Positions 1 through 12,045 of a stretch of DNA of 64,000 nt are shown in pieces (positions within the stretch are counted from its first letter, which is position 1; every line of letters begins with the position of its first letter). The position numbers and the translations under genes were made by a program. The notes below the pieces were generated by a model that was given only the letters and a program-made list of their open reading frames with translations, ran no database searches and had not been told where the DNA came from. Origin of the DNA: Taenia hydatigena (Eukaryota; Platyhelminthes; Cestoda; Cyclophyllidea; Taeniidae); NCBI GenBank assembly GCA_036345935.2, contig JADWOT020000010.1:2084306-2148305 (forward strand), read 5' to 3'.

Positions 1-845
1 CTCTATTTTATACTATTGCCATGATGGCAGTCTCTTCCACCAGGTTTGTGCAACCCATAATTCAATATAACTATCCCCTAAGGTAATTAGCGGTTTTCGG
101 AGGTAAAATTATTTTTTTGCGAGATTAAAGATTTAGTATGCGTAAGTTCTGATAAAGTTACAGCTGAACAGGTGATCAACTGAGCGGTCTTACAACAAAG
201 GCGCACACTTAAGTACACGTAATGTGTTGCCGAAGATTGCGTGAAGTAGAGTTTTATACCAGAGGGCCTAAAGCGAACTGCCTGCTGGATGAACGTCTTA
301 AAGAGGAGAAATGTGTGTCCAAAGTATCGAATGCAGTGCTGTCTACTCGAAGTGCATGTGAGGCCAACAATAAAAGAAACGTAATAAGGCGGTGAAGTGT
401 AATGCGTTGTAAGTAGCTTAAACCTAGGCATAGTGTTTGGCCACGCTGCAGCAAAGCGGGTCACGTACCAGGTTAGCGCGTTTGACACTCTAAGGAGTAG
501 ACATTTTACCATTCGCTTTCCATTATTTTCTTTTCAAGCACCCCGAGTAGGCGTTTGCGTTACAACGAGATCTACAGTTTATTTCGCCAAAGCATCAAAT
601 ACCCTTCTTGCAATCATTGTCATCTCAATAAATGGTATTCGATCCTTCATCTCATTTGACTCATGATTTCCTTGTTTCTGCTCCACCCCTTCGCACCCTT
701 TCCCCTCTTCTACATCCCACACTTTCCTTCTCACACTTGCTGCTGCTCCATGCAAAAGTTCACATCAAATTAACTTCCGCACTAATAAAAGTGCTATTGT
801 TGCCCCCTCTTTACAATTTTGCAGCCATAAATTGCCAAAATTATA
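1..845. other. No supported gene
   Basis: Open frames on both strands here are short, overlap each other and show no splice context or recognisable motif. The right edge holds the likely 3' flank of the minus-strand gene at 1106-1399. Confidence 0.4.
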
Positions 846-852
846 AGTGAAA

Positions 853-858
853 TTTATT
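853..858 (-). other. Candidate polyadenylation signal
   Basis: The plus strand reads TTTATT, that is AATAAA on the minus strand, about 250 nt downstream of the stop of the minus-strand gene at 1106-1399. A 3' UTR of that size is reasonable. Single hexamers occur often by chance in AT-rich DNA. Confidence 0.3.
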
Positions 859-1105
859 GAATAATGTTTTTGGTTGAAAATTAAATGCTACAAGTACTCG
901 TTTAACTTACTATAAGGATGGATGGAGTTATAATATTTGTTCTAGGGAATTAAGATACCACATTGTTGTTCACAAGACAATAATGTAGCACAAAAGATAG
1001 GTGGCCAAATCGAATCAAGTATGCCGTTCTCTAAATTGTGCAGGCATGAAATCAAGCAGGGACATGTGATCAGCGACGAAGAAGAATAAGTTTTGTTCGT
1101 GGATA

Positions 1106-1399
1106 TCATCGTCTCTTTCCAGTCCTGAAATCATAGACGCATCTATAAACCATTGGGGTAATACGCGGCCCAGCTGGCATGAGGACATCCTCGATCTCGC
1201 CATCCTCGTTGTGTTCACTGACCGCCTCACCTTCACCCATACTCTCCACCACTTCTTCACCCTTCAGAATGTCAGGTTCGTCGGCGAGGTCCATCTTCAG
1301 CCCCGGTTTAGTCTGACCAACCACCACAACGGCGGCAATAGCAGGATTTGAGGCGAAAGCGAGAAGAAAAAGAGAGATTAGAGTCGGTAGTACTGACAT
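1106..1399 (-). CDS. Small secreted acidic protein, possible peptide precursor
   Basis: This frame encodes 97 residues from an ATG at 1399. Residues 1-23 form a classic signal peptide: a short polar start, a hydrophobic core rich in Leu, Phe and Ala, and small residues (PAIAA) before the probable cleavage site. The middle (about 35-70) is strongly acidic with many Glu, Asp and Gly. The C-terminus ends in Gly-Lys-Arg-Arg directly before TGA, which in peptide precursors is a dibasic cleavage plus amidation signal. No clear second dibasic site bounds a mature peptide, and only one Cys is present. GC content and codon choice are richer than the flanks. It could also be the first exon of a longer gene if a donor near GGTTTATAG is used. 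I do not recognise a family; secretion is inferred from the leader alone. Confidence 0.5.
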   Translation of the reverse strand: MSVLPTLISLFLLAFASNPAIAAVVVVGQTKPGLKMDLADEPDILKGEEVVESMGEGEAVSEHNEDGEIEDVLMPAGPRITPMVYRCVYDFRTGKRR

Positions 1400-1474
1400 G
1401 ATGTGCTAGTGTGCGGATGGTGCTGATTGTGCGTGGTGTGGTTTGCATACGCACTACAGGGATATTTACAGGCG

Positions 1475-1481
1475 TTTTAAA
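1475..1481 (-). promoter_or_regulatory. Possible TATA-like box
   Basis: The minus strand reads TTTAAAA about 75-80 nt upstream of the ATG at 1399. This leaves room for a start site some 30 nt downstream and a short 5' UTR. It is only positional support in an AT-rich background. Confidence 0.2.
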
Positions 1482-1499
1482 TGGCTTGTTTATCCTTTA

Positions 1500-4400
1500 G
1501 CGTCAACATTTACGCTTAAACGGGGCGGGCACACCGAATCAGTACATCCTCCCACCACCTGGCTAATCATGCGATTGAACTGTGATCCATCGCCATATGA
1601 ACTAAGTGTACCTCTCTAGAACAGATCCAGATAGCTTGTGTTCGCCATTCTCCACTAGCGCTGCACACCACATCACATTTTAAGAATTCCAGTGATACAT
1701 TCAGAGTGGATACCAATGTCCTTTCTAGTCATGATGTGTGCGAAACATAGCCACGCATTAAGCTGACCCTCTTGAGCTCAGCAGTAGCTGCTGCCATTAT
1801 ACTCCTTAGTATCACTTGATAAATTATGCTTGGATCTGTGAGGGCAGAATTTATTCTTCTTACCTCTGCGATTACGGTTGTGCACCTTCCTATTTATACT
1901 TTGGAGGGCAAGATAGATGGGATCTACAACCGGTTTTGTGGCTGGACTGATAAAGTTTGGTATGAGGCCAATAAAAATCATCGACAATTAATGTCTGCCT
2001 GTCCTTTGTTACCTGACGCTAGAAGATATTCGCAGGCGTTATGGGCGTCGACACTCAAATACTAAAATGAAGACGCTCATCACGGTTGACAATACAGCAA
2101 GCGAAAAAATCATGATGGTCGTGGGGTAGATGATCACTTACCTAACTTTGTTTACAAAGATATTCCCCTAACTTACCTACAGGATCTTGCAAAGCGGCAA
2201 GACGACACCGGAACATTTGTTAAGATTTGCACTAATACTTTTTAGCGTTAAGCATTTGTGCTTTCCTGTAGCCTTGGTTATCACTAAATGAACATTTGTT
2301 TTATATCATGTTATGCTATCGTATTGCCATTTTTGCACGTGCTCAGGCTTAGAGTATCAGTGATTTATGTGCACAATGAAAAACAGATCTAAGCATCCTC
2401 GCCTTATATGAGCATTTCCGTACTTGATGCCACGTCCTCCACATCTCATACTCACATCGTCACACAGCTTATAAGTCATTAGAGGTGCGAAGCCTAAGAA
2501 CGCGTGCATTACAACCCAAACGCTAGTGGTAGACACATCGAATTAAGGTTTCGACGTCCTCATTGCCAGCTCTCTAGGTCCTTCACTTTTGTTATGTCCA
2601 TTGAGGTGTGCATAAGCCAGACTAACCGCGAACTATTTATCTGCCCATTAAATTTGCACAATCATGAATCTAAACTAATAATATCTCGTGCATCATATGC
2701 GGACTACTTTATGACAGAACCTTTGAATCATTTCGATTGGTTTGCGATTAATTGTGGACTGCAGAGATTAAAAATGGTGATGACATGAACAATTGACTTG
2801 GGTGTGATTTTAGCTGCCTACCTAGTTCATTCGAACATTCAAGTAAACAAGTCAAGCATTGCAGGCGTGTAGGTGTTGATTAATTGCGACGTTGGAAGGC
2901 ATGCCTTCGTAGTTGATTACTTAATTTTGATCTTGTTATGTGCCCTGTACAGCATCAAAGCGACGGAAGGTTTAGCTTCATGGCAAACGCACAGTCCGGA
3001 GTGACAGACATTCAATCTGCTTCCCATAAAATTGGCGAAGATCGAGTCAAGAAAAGTCGCGATTTCGTAACTTTCTCAGTTCACTTGTGCCCTACTCGGC
3101 AAATTTGTTGAACAATTAATCATTGCTCAGTTAAAAGCACACTCAAATCGAGCTCTATTGTGAGGAACATGTGCAACAGGGTGCGAAGTTTAACCATTTT
3201 GTATCTTGCCACACCCTGACCGAGTTATCGCATCTGCAGGACCGACTCGCTCATAAATCATGCCTAAAACGAAAGAATAGACGAATATAGTGGATCATTG
3301 GAAGCAATATGGCTGTCAGATATGGCTCAAAGCTCGGTCACGTCTAACGGTTGAAAAGCCTGAAAACGCAGATGCGACATTTTGATAAATAATCAACTAT
3401 CCCGACTAGTTCGTTAGCCTAACAGAATGTAGCACCTTTATTCCCATCCATTTAATCGGTTGCTACCACGACCAGATGTACTTTAATCGTGACACGGCTG
3501 TCTGCACTAAGTCAGCGTAAGGCCATGCTAAAAGTGCGAATCCATGGCGTGCTTACGGCGTGTCTGCTAGTCAACCAGCTATCACGTCACGTGCAACGCA
3601 CCACGTCCTAAATCACTCACCCATTTGCAAATTAAGGCCTCTGCCTTCATTCAACGATGCGTCTCTCATTTAGAATTAGCAACAGCGTGTAAAAGATTAT
3701 GGTTAGAAGATAAATTCTATAGTGAATTCAATGTTTACGACTGTTCCACATAATTCGCACCAAATGCAAATATTTGCGTAAGTGTTTACGGTTGTGCACA
3801 ATCCTCTGAGCAAAATACTTCTTAATGAAGCTAATGCCTTACACACGATTCATCCACCTATGTCTAAGCCTTCCGCACTGCTACGATTCGCAGCAGGAGC
3901 ATAAACTATATTTACGGCCTATGGTTTCCTTAAATGTAGGCAAGATAGCATCGATGTATCCTCATGGCGAATAACCGCACAAATATTAAGATGTAACTCG
4001 TAATTATATCTCGCGTTGTTTGCGGTAGCCTCTAATTACTATTTGGTTCTGTGTAACATCAAACAAGATTTTCATTAAGCAATCTGGTAACCAAAATTAG
4101 AATTTTACCCACTACTTCACTGCTAGTGCAGGGCTATTTTTGTCTGTTTTACACTTAGAATCCGGACTTGATAAGCTACGGCTAGTTAATCCGTCACTCA
4201 GGTGCTTTATGTAGTGAGTGCTGGTTTTACTACTGGCCCGTGCTAGCAGGCATTCTTTCATAGTCCACGGGGTTTCTCAGCCTTACACAGCCCCCAAACT
4301 AGGCAATTGAGATATTTCAAAAGAACAATAGATGAGATCTACATTAAAATTTCGACTGCGCTTCCTTGCTACTTCGGTAGGAGGTGACATTTATCTCAAA

Positions 4401-4730
4401 TAGCTGTAAAGCCATGCCTGTCACCTGTACAAAGAGAAGAATCCATGACCACAACCTAGTTAATCATTCTCGGGTCACCAATGCAAGTCAGCTCCATTCA
4501 CTCAATATGGAAATGACCATTGAACTCAAATCAACACATCGTTGATACTTTTGGACCTCGATTTTTAACTAAAGTTGTTTCCCCCCTTTAACATTCCTGC
4601 CTAACAAGAGCTATATGAACTAACCGTCTCCCATTACAATGCATCTTTTGGCTCTTAGTTATAGGCAAGGAAAATTAACATAATTTTGCCGTCTAGTTTC
4701 ATCCTACTTATCTGTGCACGCTTTTGCACC
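1500..4730. other. Gene-poor stretch, nothing supported
   Basis: Only short chance-length open frames are present. I saw no protein motif, exon with paired splice sites, structural RNA or tandem repeat. Stop codons are frequent in all frames. Confidence 0.4.
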
Positions 4731-4736
4731 CCCGCT

Positions 4737-4937
4737 TTATTCCTTTGATGCATTGTTCTGTATTCGTACACATTTCCACCCCCTCATCTGTTGACATACG
4801 CACCCATATAAGTCGTTGTTATTATCCACTATAATCAATTTATAGCACTCCTCACTTTTCTGTTTACTTTTTATAAAGTCAGCTAACCTCGCAAGCATTC
4901 GACTTGTACTGTTCCCACTTTGGTCCATTGGTTGCAT
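4737..4937 (-). CDS. Hypothetical small ORF
   Basis: This ATG-started frame encodes 66 hydrophilic residues with a Lys/Ser/Glu-rich middle and an Asn-Asn-Asn-Asp stretch. An upstream in-frame TGA closes the frame. It has no signal peptide, membrane segment or recognised motif and no paralogue in the window. Composition is protein-like but the length is within chance expectation. Confidence 0.15.
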   Translation of the reverse strand: MQPMDQSGNSTSRMLARLADFIKSKQKSEECYKLIIVDNNNDLYGCVCQQMRGWKCVRIQNNASKE

Positions 4938-5895
4938 ACCTACCAGTCAATATACGACTTACAAATTAATTTCTGAATCAACTATCAATTGCGATTTCGT
5001 CTATTCATCTCATGCACATCTGTGGCACGTTGCTCACCGAAACCATAGCCGTTTGCAGCACTGTCATGTGACTGCGCACGGTACTACGACCTTTAAGCAA
5101 ATATTTATATACAGAGAATCTCCTCTTCACAAAACATCCGTAGTCTACCCTAGCTGATTTCCAATCAGTTAGCTTTATCAAATCTGCATAGACAATTTTA
5201 TGTAGAGTCTTCCAAAAAGCGGATTAAGTGACCATGTATATGCTGAACAAACTGCCACCAAAAGGTTGAGGATGCGCAACGCAGAGTGACAGATTGGACC
5301 TTTGGAAATGCTCGCAAGAGGTGCTTGACACTTTCCCAAATATTACTTCAATAAAAGGGTGACACAAAATTTGCCGCTTCTTATGGTTGAAACATGAGAT
5401 TATTTTAATCTTAAATAATAGTGAAGTTATTTTGATACACGCCAACCACGCACATCCACTTCCGCATACCCCAACAAAAGCGATTCCGTCAGTCATGGGG
5501 TATGCTCTTATCAAGCCAATTGCAATTTTAATTCGTTGCAGCAATCAGAAGCTTCACCACGTACGTTTTCACATTTCCACAGGAAATGGAAAGGGAGGCG
5601 CACTAACACTGATAGAAAAAGAAACCCTCCAAATGAAGCAAACACGAATGATCTTCAAATCATCATGCCTTATGATTTGGCATTAGTCAGACTAGAATTC
5701 CCTTTGAATTTCCAGTCAACGTGAAAAAAAACGTCAGATCTCTGACCTCAATGCAGATGAAAAGCATCTTGGAGAAAAACAAGATTACACGTATTTTGCC
5801 TAATTATTAAGAAATTAAGCAAACCTAATCACAAAGCTGAGTATTCGTAAGGTATGTCGGCTAAATAAATTGCAATTTTTGCATCCGCCTCCAAA

Positions 5896-6080
5896 TCATT
5901 TCTTGGTACACCGATTCGAATCTTTCCCTGCATTGCATAATGTGAGTGCCACAGTCTTGAATGTGCCAAATGCGCCAGTTATTAACACAGTCGATGGAGT
6001 AGAGCCATTGACGAAGCCGAGTATTCTTGCATAGCCCAAGATGAGGTCCATTCCACTTTCCTCTTTCCGCCTCTCACCAT
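5896..6080 (-). pseudogene. Exon-like P-loop NTPase fragment (degenerate)
   Basis: A minus-strand frame opens after a good acceptor (TAATTGCAG, ending at 6081) and runs 61 codons to TGA. It contains a strand-loop-helix arrangement, TVLITGAFGTFKT, which resembles a Walker A P-loop (GxxxxGKT). The Gly before the Lys is replaced by Phe. Upstream is a hydrophobic helix-like stretch (LILGYARILGF). P-loops of this shape occur in AAA+ and SF1-type NTPases, but one short motif cannot name a family. The altered glycine and lack of convincing partner exons suggest a relic. Chance resemblance remains possible. Confidence 0.2.
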
Positions 6081-6100
6081 CTGCAATTACAATCCCAAAA

Positions 6101-6388
6101 TTAACTATCTGATTGGGTCCTTAACATGGTTTGTAGCTCGATAACAGTATTAGACCTGTGTTCTGTGAACAGTGGCAGCTCAAGTACGTAGAAAACGCAA
6201 CCGAATGGAGTAAATCGTGGACTTCGGCAACTCAGGATCCCCTCCGATTCTCTGCTAACAAGATGAAGGATCATAGACCCTGGTGGACGATAAAAGGCAT
6301 TCGCAGGATGGCGATAACCTGTTGGCCAAACGTAATTAATGTAGTCGGTAGAGTTGTCAATGTTTAGGGAGAAACGGGTGTTTAGCAC
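6101..6388 (-). CDS. Hypothetical ORF beside the P-loop-like exon
   Basis: A 95-codon frame rich in Arg, Ser and aromatic residues lies directly upstream, on the same strand, of the P-loop-like exon at 5896-6080. I found no plausible intron linking the two with the frame preserved. It could be another exon of the same decayed gene or a chance frame. Confidence 0.13.
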   Translation of the reverse strand: MLNTRFSLNIDNSTDYINYVWPTGYRHPANAFYRPPGSMILHLVSRESEGILSCRSPRFTPFGCVFYVLELPLFTEHRSNTVIELQTMLRTQSDS

Positions 6389-6466
6389 TAATGGACGTAT
6401 AGGACGGAAAACCTTCCCCCAACTTTGTCAAGATGGAAGCAATTAGAAGGCAAGTGACTCCTTCAT

Positions 6467-6568
6467 ATGCAACATGAGGAGCTCGAATTAGAAAAAATGA
6501 TGATCAAACTGCATTCGACTAAAGAGCTGCTCAACGGCTTTACAAATGTCTGCAGTGCGCATATTTGA
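6467..6568 (+). other. Short coiled-coil-like open frame
   Basis: A 33-residue frame starts at ATG 6467. Its charged and leucine residues alternate (EELELEKMMIKL), suggesting an amphipathic helix. A second open frame follows one base out of register toward 6635. This may be a frameshifted relic of a helical protein, but both pieces are very short. Confidence 0.12.
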
Positions 6569-6699
6569 CATGTCTGAATACAGCGTTGAGCAAACTCGTT
6601 TGTCAATCTACTTCCGTCTGCTGACGTATGAATGAGACGTTTGCAGGAAGAGGATCCACTCCCAGCTTGGAATTGCTGTGCAAACATTTACGATGTGAA

Positions 6700-9190
6700 C
6701 ACTACCAAGGTATTTGTAAGATGCAATCATTAATTAACCATCAAGTAGGACTGCTCGAATACCAATGAAAGCAAACAATTTAATGTATCCCACTCGGCGG
6801 GCCATTTATTTGGAGTGTCTGAGAGTTCCAACTAACTTCTAACTTCATTTGGATCTTTCGTGAAATGATTTTACTTCGCGTGGGTGAGAGAACAAAAATC
6901 GTCTCTGCCATCGGGACGCAGGAGGTAATCAACCTTGCAAGTGCCGCTTAATTGCAGTTCAAGGGGTGCATTATCGATTCAATTAATGCCTCAGATGACC
7001 TGAAGCCTTACTTAAGGTATTGTTTTATGCCATGTGATAGTAAAAGGGGCTTTACTTCCATGCGGGAACCACCCACTACACTGTTTGCATCTAAAATAAT
7101 ATGAATCTACGCTTTGTGCCTGCTATTGCACCACTGTATTATGTAGTGAGTCTAAGCACTCCCTAGGCCTTCAACATTAAAGCGTTCAATCTCAAGAATG
7201 CACGTGAGCCATGTCTTTGATTTGATTTCTTTAATATTTTGTTGCGTAACCCAAACTTCAATACCGATTTTAGACTCATTTAACCCCTTAAACTATCTTT
7301 TACTGAGTTCAAGACTTCGCTTTTGCGTCTGCAGACGTCTAACTGGTATGAAACCCTGCTCGATAGGCTAGCATTAGTTATTGTGTCGCCACAAAATGGC
7401 ACCAGTCTCTACCAAGGTGCAGATCATTGCGCAATTTAACCCATAAAATGCAATGAAATTCTGCAATTTATGCCGTTTGCACTTCATGGCGATTTTCATC
7501 CGTGTTCATAAACTTACTATTGCACCATTTTGCCTTTGGTGGGTTGACTGTATTTTGAGCCACAATGGCAAAAAAATTCCTTTCCTTAGCTAAGTATGCA
7601 TATCCTGCCCATGTAGTATGTCTCATTTGCAAATGTGGTGTGTGTCACTGCATGAGCTCTACAGCTGTATTTAAAACAAATTCTTAATTAGCCATTTAAA
7701 AAATGTGCAGGGGCATGCAACTCGGAAAATGTGCCTAATATGTAACCAATTTGTTTTCATTTTGCAATGTTAAAAAGTGGGCAATCATTGTTAGCAGCAA
7801 AACTTCGTTTAGCCAAGTAGATTTATTTTGCTAATTAAGGTAATCGCGTTACTGCTTAAGTGCTACCCATTGCTTAGCGAGTTCTTACCCAGGAGCAGCG
7901 GCAAATAGTTGTCACCGCACAACAGTGACTGAACCATACCCAGTAGATCCGATGGATTTACTTTCGTCATTTTCCATGCCACTGCTACCTTCAGATTCCT
8001 CTAAAAAGTCTGCGTACGCTGTGAACGCTTAAGAAACCTAAAGTGGATTCGTCAAGCTAACTTTAGTAATTTGTCTGAAGTGCGGGTGAAATGCACCGCC
8101 TTCGTGTGATAATGAAATTTTGAATCAAAAAGAGAACGAAAGGCTGTTGCCCTCGTCAGTTGCATTCCAATTATTTAATTGAGCTAGTTTGGTGAGAAGA
8201 GTGAGTTGCGCGGTGCCGATGTCAACTTGGGTTCACGGGCTTGCATTTGTCTCCATATAACAGTTTGCCAACCCCAATCAAATGTACCACACTATTTTAC
8301 CAATGCATTCACGAGGGGCGAATTATTTACGAAGCTTTGTTGTTTAACAAGGATCATGGAGAAATCCATTCCCTTTTTCCTTTTTTTTCACATCTACCAT
8401 AATAGTCGTGCTCAGTGTTTGTATAAAGGACATGTTCGTCACAGCTGGGAGCAGTGTCAGTTAAATATTAAATGATGCAATTTGACACCAAGTCCATGCC
8501 ACATACCCTGGCAGACCTCTTTGATCCCTCGTAGCGAGAATAGAGTAGAAATGGGTGAGGGCACACCGCTGTTCTCCACTACTGGACAACGAGACCCAAG
8601 CAACCTTTAAAGGACCACTTAAGTGGTCTGAGCCATGGGTTTCAATTCGTATCCTGCAGTAAAAGATCCAAATATGTTTTCAAGTCACTTTAAAACATGA
8701 TGAGTCTGTACGGCAGCAGTAGTTTGATTTATCCTGTTTCATAATGAAATGCTGTCTTGCTAGTTTGAGTAAGAGATGCTTCTTAAGTTCGGTATTAGTT
8801 GTCGTCATAGTTGGTTCAACGGACCTTAAATCCAACTGATGATGTCATCCAACCTCTTTATGATGAATGCAAATGCGCGTAAATGGTTGATCAACACAAA
8901 TGCAAATTCCATTATTACATTCTTCCGCTCCATACATTATTTTATATTGACGGCTGCAAACAGGGGACGGTCTTAAGTCAAATCATTGAACTGCCCTGGA
9001 GTCGTTGATAGCAGACCCTTATTCAAGCTGTAATAACGTAAGCCTCTCCAACTATCCCGAAACCCCTCCACCATCCCTCAGGTTAACTAGCCCCCAACGT
9101 TTGGCTTCAACTTTGACAATGTCTTGGCCCAGTCCACTCTCATCGTCCTTCATTCAATTCCTTGCCTTTTGTCAGGATTAACACAGGTCG
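6700..9190. other. Gene-poor stretch, nothing supported
   Basis: No open frame with coding character, splice context or family motif was found. Sequence composition matches the AT-rich background. Confidence 0.4.
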
Positions 9191-9196
9191 ATTAAC

Positions 9197-9550
9197 CTAG
9201 GCTACGGAGGCAATAAACGACTTCAGCGATTCTGCATCTGCCTTTGTCAAGTCCACATTAAGATGAATCTCTTCTCTGCTTAGCCATGCCGACATTCCTG
9301 CACTTATGACGCATTTATTCTCGACAAAGCAACTCCTCGTAGATAGTCCCCTGTAATGAGATGGCGTAGTAATGATACAGCTTATCGGTGCTTGTGCATC
9401 GGCAGAATACTCTCTTTTCGCGAGCTGACGAACGAATTCCTCGTTGTTGTTGCCGTCTAAACATGCTGCTTGAACGAAATTAAGTGGGCAGAGTTTGGCG
9501 CATGCACCGACAAACACACGGCATAGGTAGCTGTCCAACCATTTTAGATC
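9197..9550 (-). CDS. Hypothetical terminal exon
   Basis: A minus-strand frame of 117 residues opens right after a possible acceptor (GCGCGTAG, ending at 9551) and closes with TAG. A stop lies immediately upstream in the same frame, so translation would have to enter by splicing. The piece contains several Cys residues, an acidic stretch (DGNNNEEFVRQLAKREY) and a C-terminal helix-like end (KADAESLKSFIASVA). Codon choice looks more coding-like than the flanks. I do not recognise the family and could not find the preceding exon with confidence. Confidence 0.3.
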   Translation of the reverse strand, partial: DLKWLDSYLCRVFVGACAKLCPLNFVQAACLDGNNNEEFVRQLAKREYSADAQAPISCIITTPSHYRGLSTRSCFVENKCVISAGMSAWLSREEIHLNVDLTKADAESLKSFIASVA

Positions 9551-9559
9551 CTACGCGCT

Positions 9560-10845
9560 GTTCGGACTGCTGTCGCTGAAGTTCAAAGTGCGTTGGCCTA
9601 ATAACGAACTACTTGCTTCCTCCTAGAACACAAATTATTTTAATCTTTGCTCACAGCGCACTTGCAGGGGACGCAAACATAAAAAATTGGCAAAGTTTAA
9701 CAACGCATTAAGAGTTAATCAAATCTGCCTGAGACATTAGGACTCCAAATATGAAGAAGATTAAAAAGGGTCTCGCTTCGGTGATAGAAAATCACCGGAT
9801 ATTTATAAACATTAATATCATCCAGCCAATCGGAACGTCTGTTTGCCGACTAGGATGCGCAATTAGTGCCTAGAGGTGCTTGGTAGGGCACGTAGAGATC
9901 CTGGCAACAGCATGTACAGTGTGAGTGACATGTTTGTCTCAATAATCACCACGTACCAGGTAACTATCAATAATTGCATTTTTGTATAACCTTTCTGATG
10001 ACAATGATACAGATCGCCATAATTCTGCCGGCAATGGCGGCATGTGTTGCATAACTTATTTTCATCTATTCAGCAACTGCACATAAAATGGCACGAAAGA
10101 GAGGACGGAAAGATAACACATCTGATATCATGGCATTGAATTCGAGAATAATTTCTTCTGTAAGTGTTATGGGGATCCGCAGTAGGTTCTACATTTATTG
10201 CACTTAGGACACGAAAGCCCGAGATGCTGGCGAGAGGACATGTTTAAACCTTATTATTATAGATTTAGAGGGAAGGCTAATGTGTCCAGTAGAACGCATG
10301 GACCGTTTATAAAAGTATTTTTGGATAAATTCAAGTTGAGTTGGATAAACCAGTGCAAATGTGCTTTTCATTCACAAGAAGATGCAGAATATTTTCAAAA
10401 ATGATTTGAGTGATGACTAGAAATTGGGTTAGTGTTCTTATAGCCCAGTCATGGAATATGAAAGCAACGGATGTTACATTATTTCCACAGTTAGCTAAGT
10501 TCTGCCTCTCTGAGTAGTGCTTCATCAATTTGTCTGGCTGTGTCACTTTACGGGGGCGACTATTTCTGCACGTTAAGCATTGTTTGGCGGCTAGGACCGG
10601 CTCATCTACAAAAAAACCTTTGTATCTCCTCCCTATTTTTCACAGTTTGATAAGATGCTGACATCATACCACTAACTGCTATTTGCACTAGACCAGGTCT
10701 CCAGCTAATCGTACATTTATCAGTGGCATTATATTGCAAACCGCATAAAATTCATTAATTGTTTTAGGCCAAGCAAGCTAGTATTGCATACGCGTGGTAA
10801 ACGCCATCAATCGTAAGGAATTAAAGTGACCAGACGCATCGTGAA
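9560..10845. other. No supported gene
   Basis: Two overlapping frames near 10198-10546 lie on opposite strands and show no motif or exon context. Nothing else stands out. Confidence 0.35.
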
Positions 10846-10849
10846 TATA

Positions 10850-12045
10850 AAGAACCACTGGTTTTTAAACATTATGCTAGTAAATGGTTGGAGAACCAGT
10901 CAAACTGAGGCTTCTAATGATGTGCGGATGCTTCAAAATGCCTCAAGTGGGCCAATCGAAGCAGGTTCTCCCAATAGTTCAGCGTACCTAATAGGGAGTG
11001 AATAAATAGATACACGTGCAAGTGATCTAAGCACATATTTTGTGCTGCGTTGCGCTAGTAGCTCATTCAAACCATTTTTTGCATTTCGCGAATTTCTGCA
11101 TTGTTATAAAATCTCCGTCAAGACAAGCATCCTATAGGTGAACAGGGATAAATCACACAAACCACTGAAAACTGCCACAAAGAGATCACAGAAATCGGGC
11201 ATCGCATAAATATTTCTAGTTATAAATCCAGTGTTTTCTTCCAGCGGCTGACATCAGAGAGCTAGCACAGATGTTTGGCGTGAAGTCATGTTCATAGTAC
11301 TACCTGACTAACTTTCAGAATGACCCATAACTCCATGTGCGATGTGCACTGCCTTAGGTTTCAGTGGCAAAATAGGAGCCAGTCTTTCACCAGCGTCAGT
11401 AGTCCGCTCAATATTCCTAATTTTAGGCCTTTCTGCTTCTTATCAAGTCTCCGAGAAGCCAGTGAGCCAGAGTAAGGTAAAATTTCACGGAGCCAGTTAA
11501 ACTTGTTCGAGAAGCATTATCAAGCTGAAAAATTGATGGCATTTAGGCATAGGTGTAGATTGCTTCCGTTGCGGTCGCTGGTGTCCACATCAAAACTAGA
11601 ATTATGGAGTCATCAGTCCTTATCAATGCTACTGACAACGATGCAATGACGAAATCGGTGTTTTTTGGCGAGAATGGATTTTACAAAGTGATACCGGTAT
11701 GCATATGCATAGCCAATCGCGTTCTTCTCATCCATTAAGCCATTAAGTAGTCTGCTTAATAATTAGCCCTAAGATGTACGCGCGGTGCGGTGTCACTATT
11801 ATTGGCATATCAACGAAGGCGTAGCATTGAGGAGAGATAGTACTGAGAAGCTAGTTAGTAAATGAAACACTCTGCTTCAGACAACGGGAAATGGTTACTT
11901 TATTAGAGCATGCCGCATTTGGCAGAAAACCTATGGGAAGAATTTTGAGCAATGTACTTTAAGATAACAGGCTTGTAGCGTGTGGGCTTTTACCTTGCAA
12001 GTTCTGTATGGTGAGCATCAATGTAGCTCGGTCTACGAGGTGTCA
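10850..12045 (+). repeat. Segment X, copy 1 (unknown gene relic)
   Basis: This block matches the reverse complement of 28470-29741 in the left palindrome arm, clearly but with many differences and indels. It begins near a shared AAAGAACCACTGG and ends near GTTTGGCTGGTCCTACAGG. Exon-like pieces are visible on this strand. One, at about 11321-11473, sits between an acceptor (ACTAACTTTCAG) and a donor (CCAGA then GTAAGG) with one open frame. Another, from about 11560, stays open up to a donor CCG|GTATGC near 11695. In the other copy each piece carries a stop or frameshift. I cannot name the parent gene. Confidence 0.6.

Noticed and set aside
5905..5925. tRNA-like T-loop word GATTCGAATC
   Set aside because: No matching A box, acceptor stem or anticodon arm at the right spacing.
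10850..12045. Segment X as a DNA transposon
   Set aside because: I found no terminal inverted repeats or target-site duplication at its borders, and no transposase-like motif. It behaves as a duplicated genomic block.
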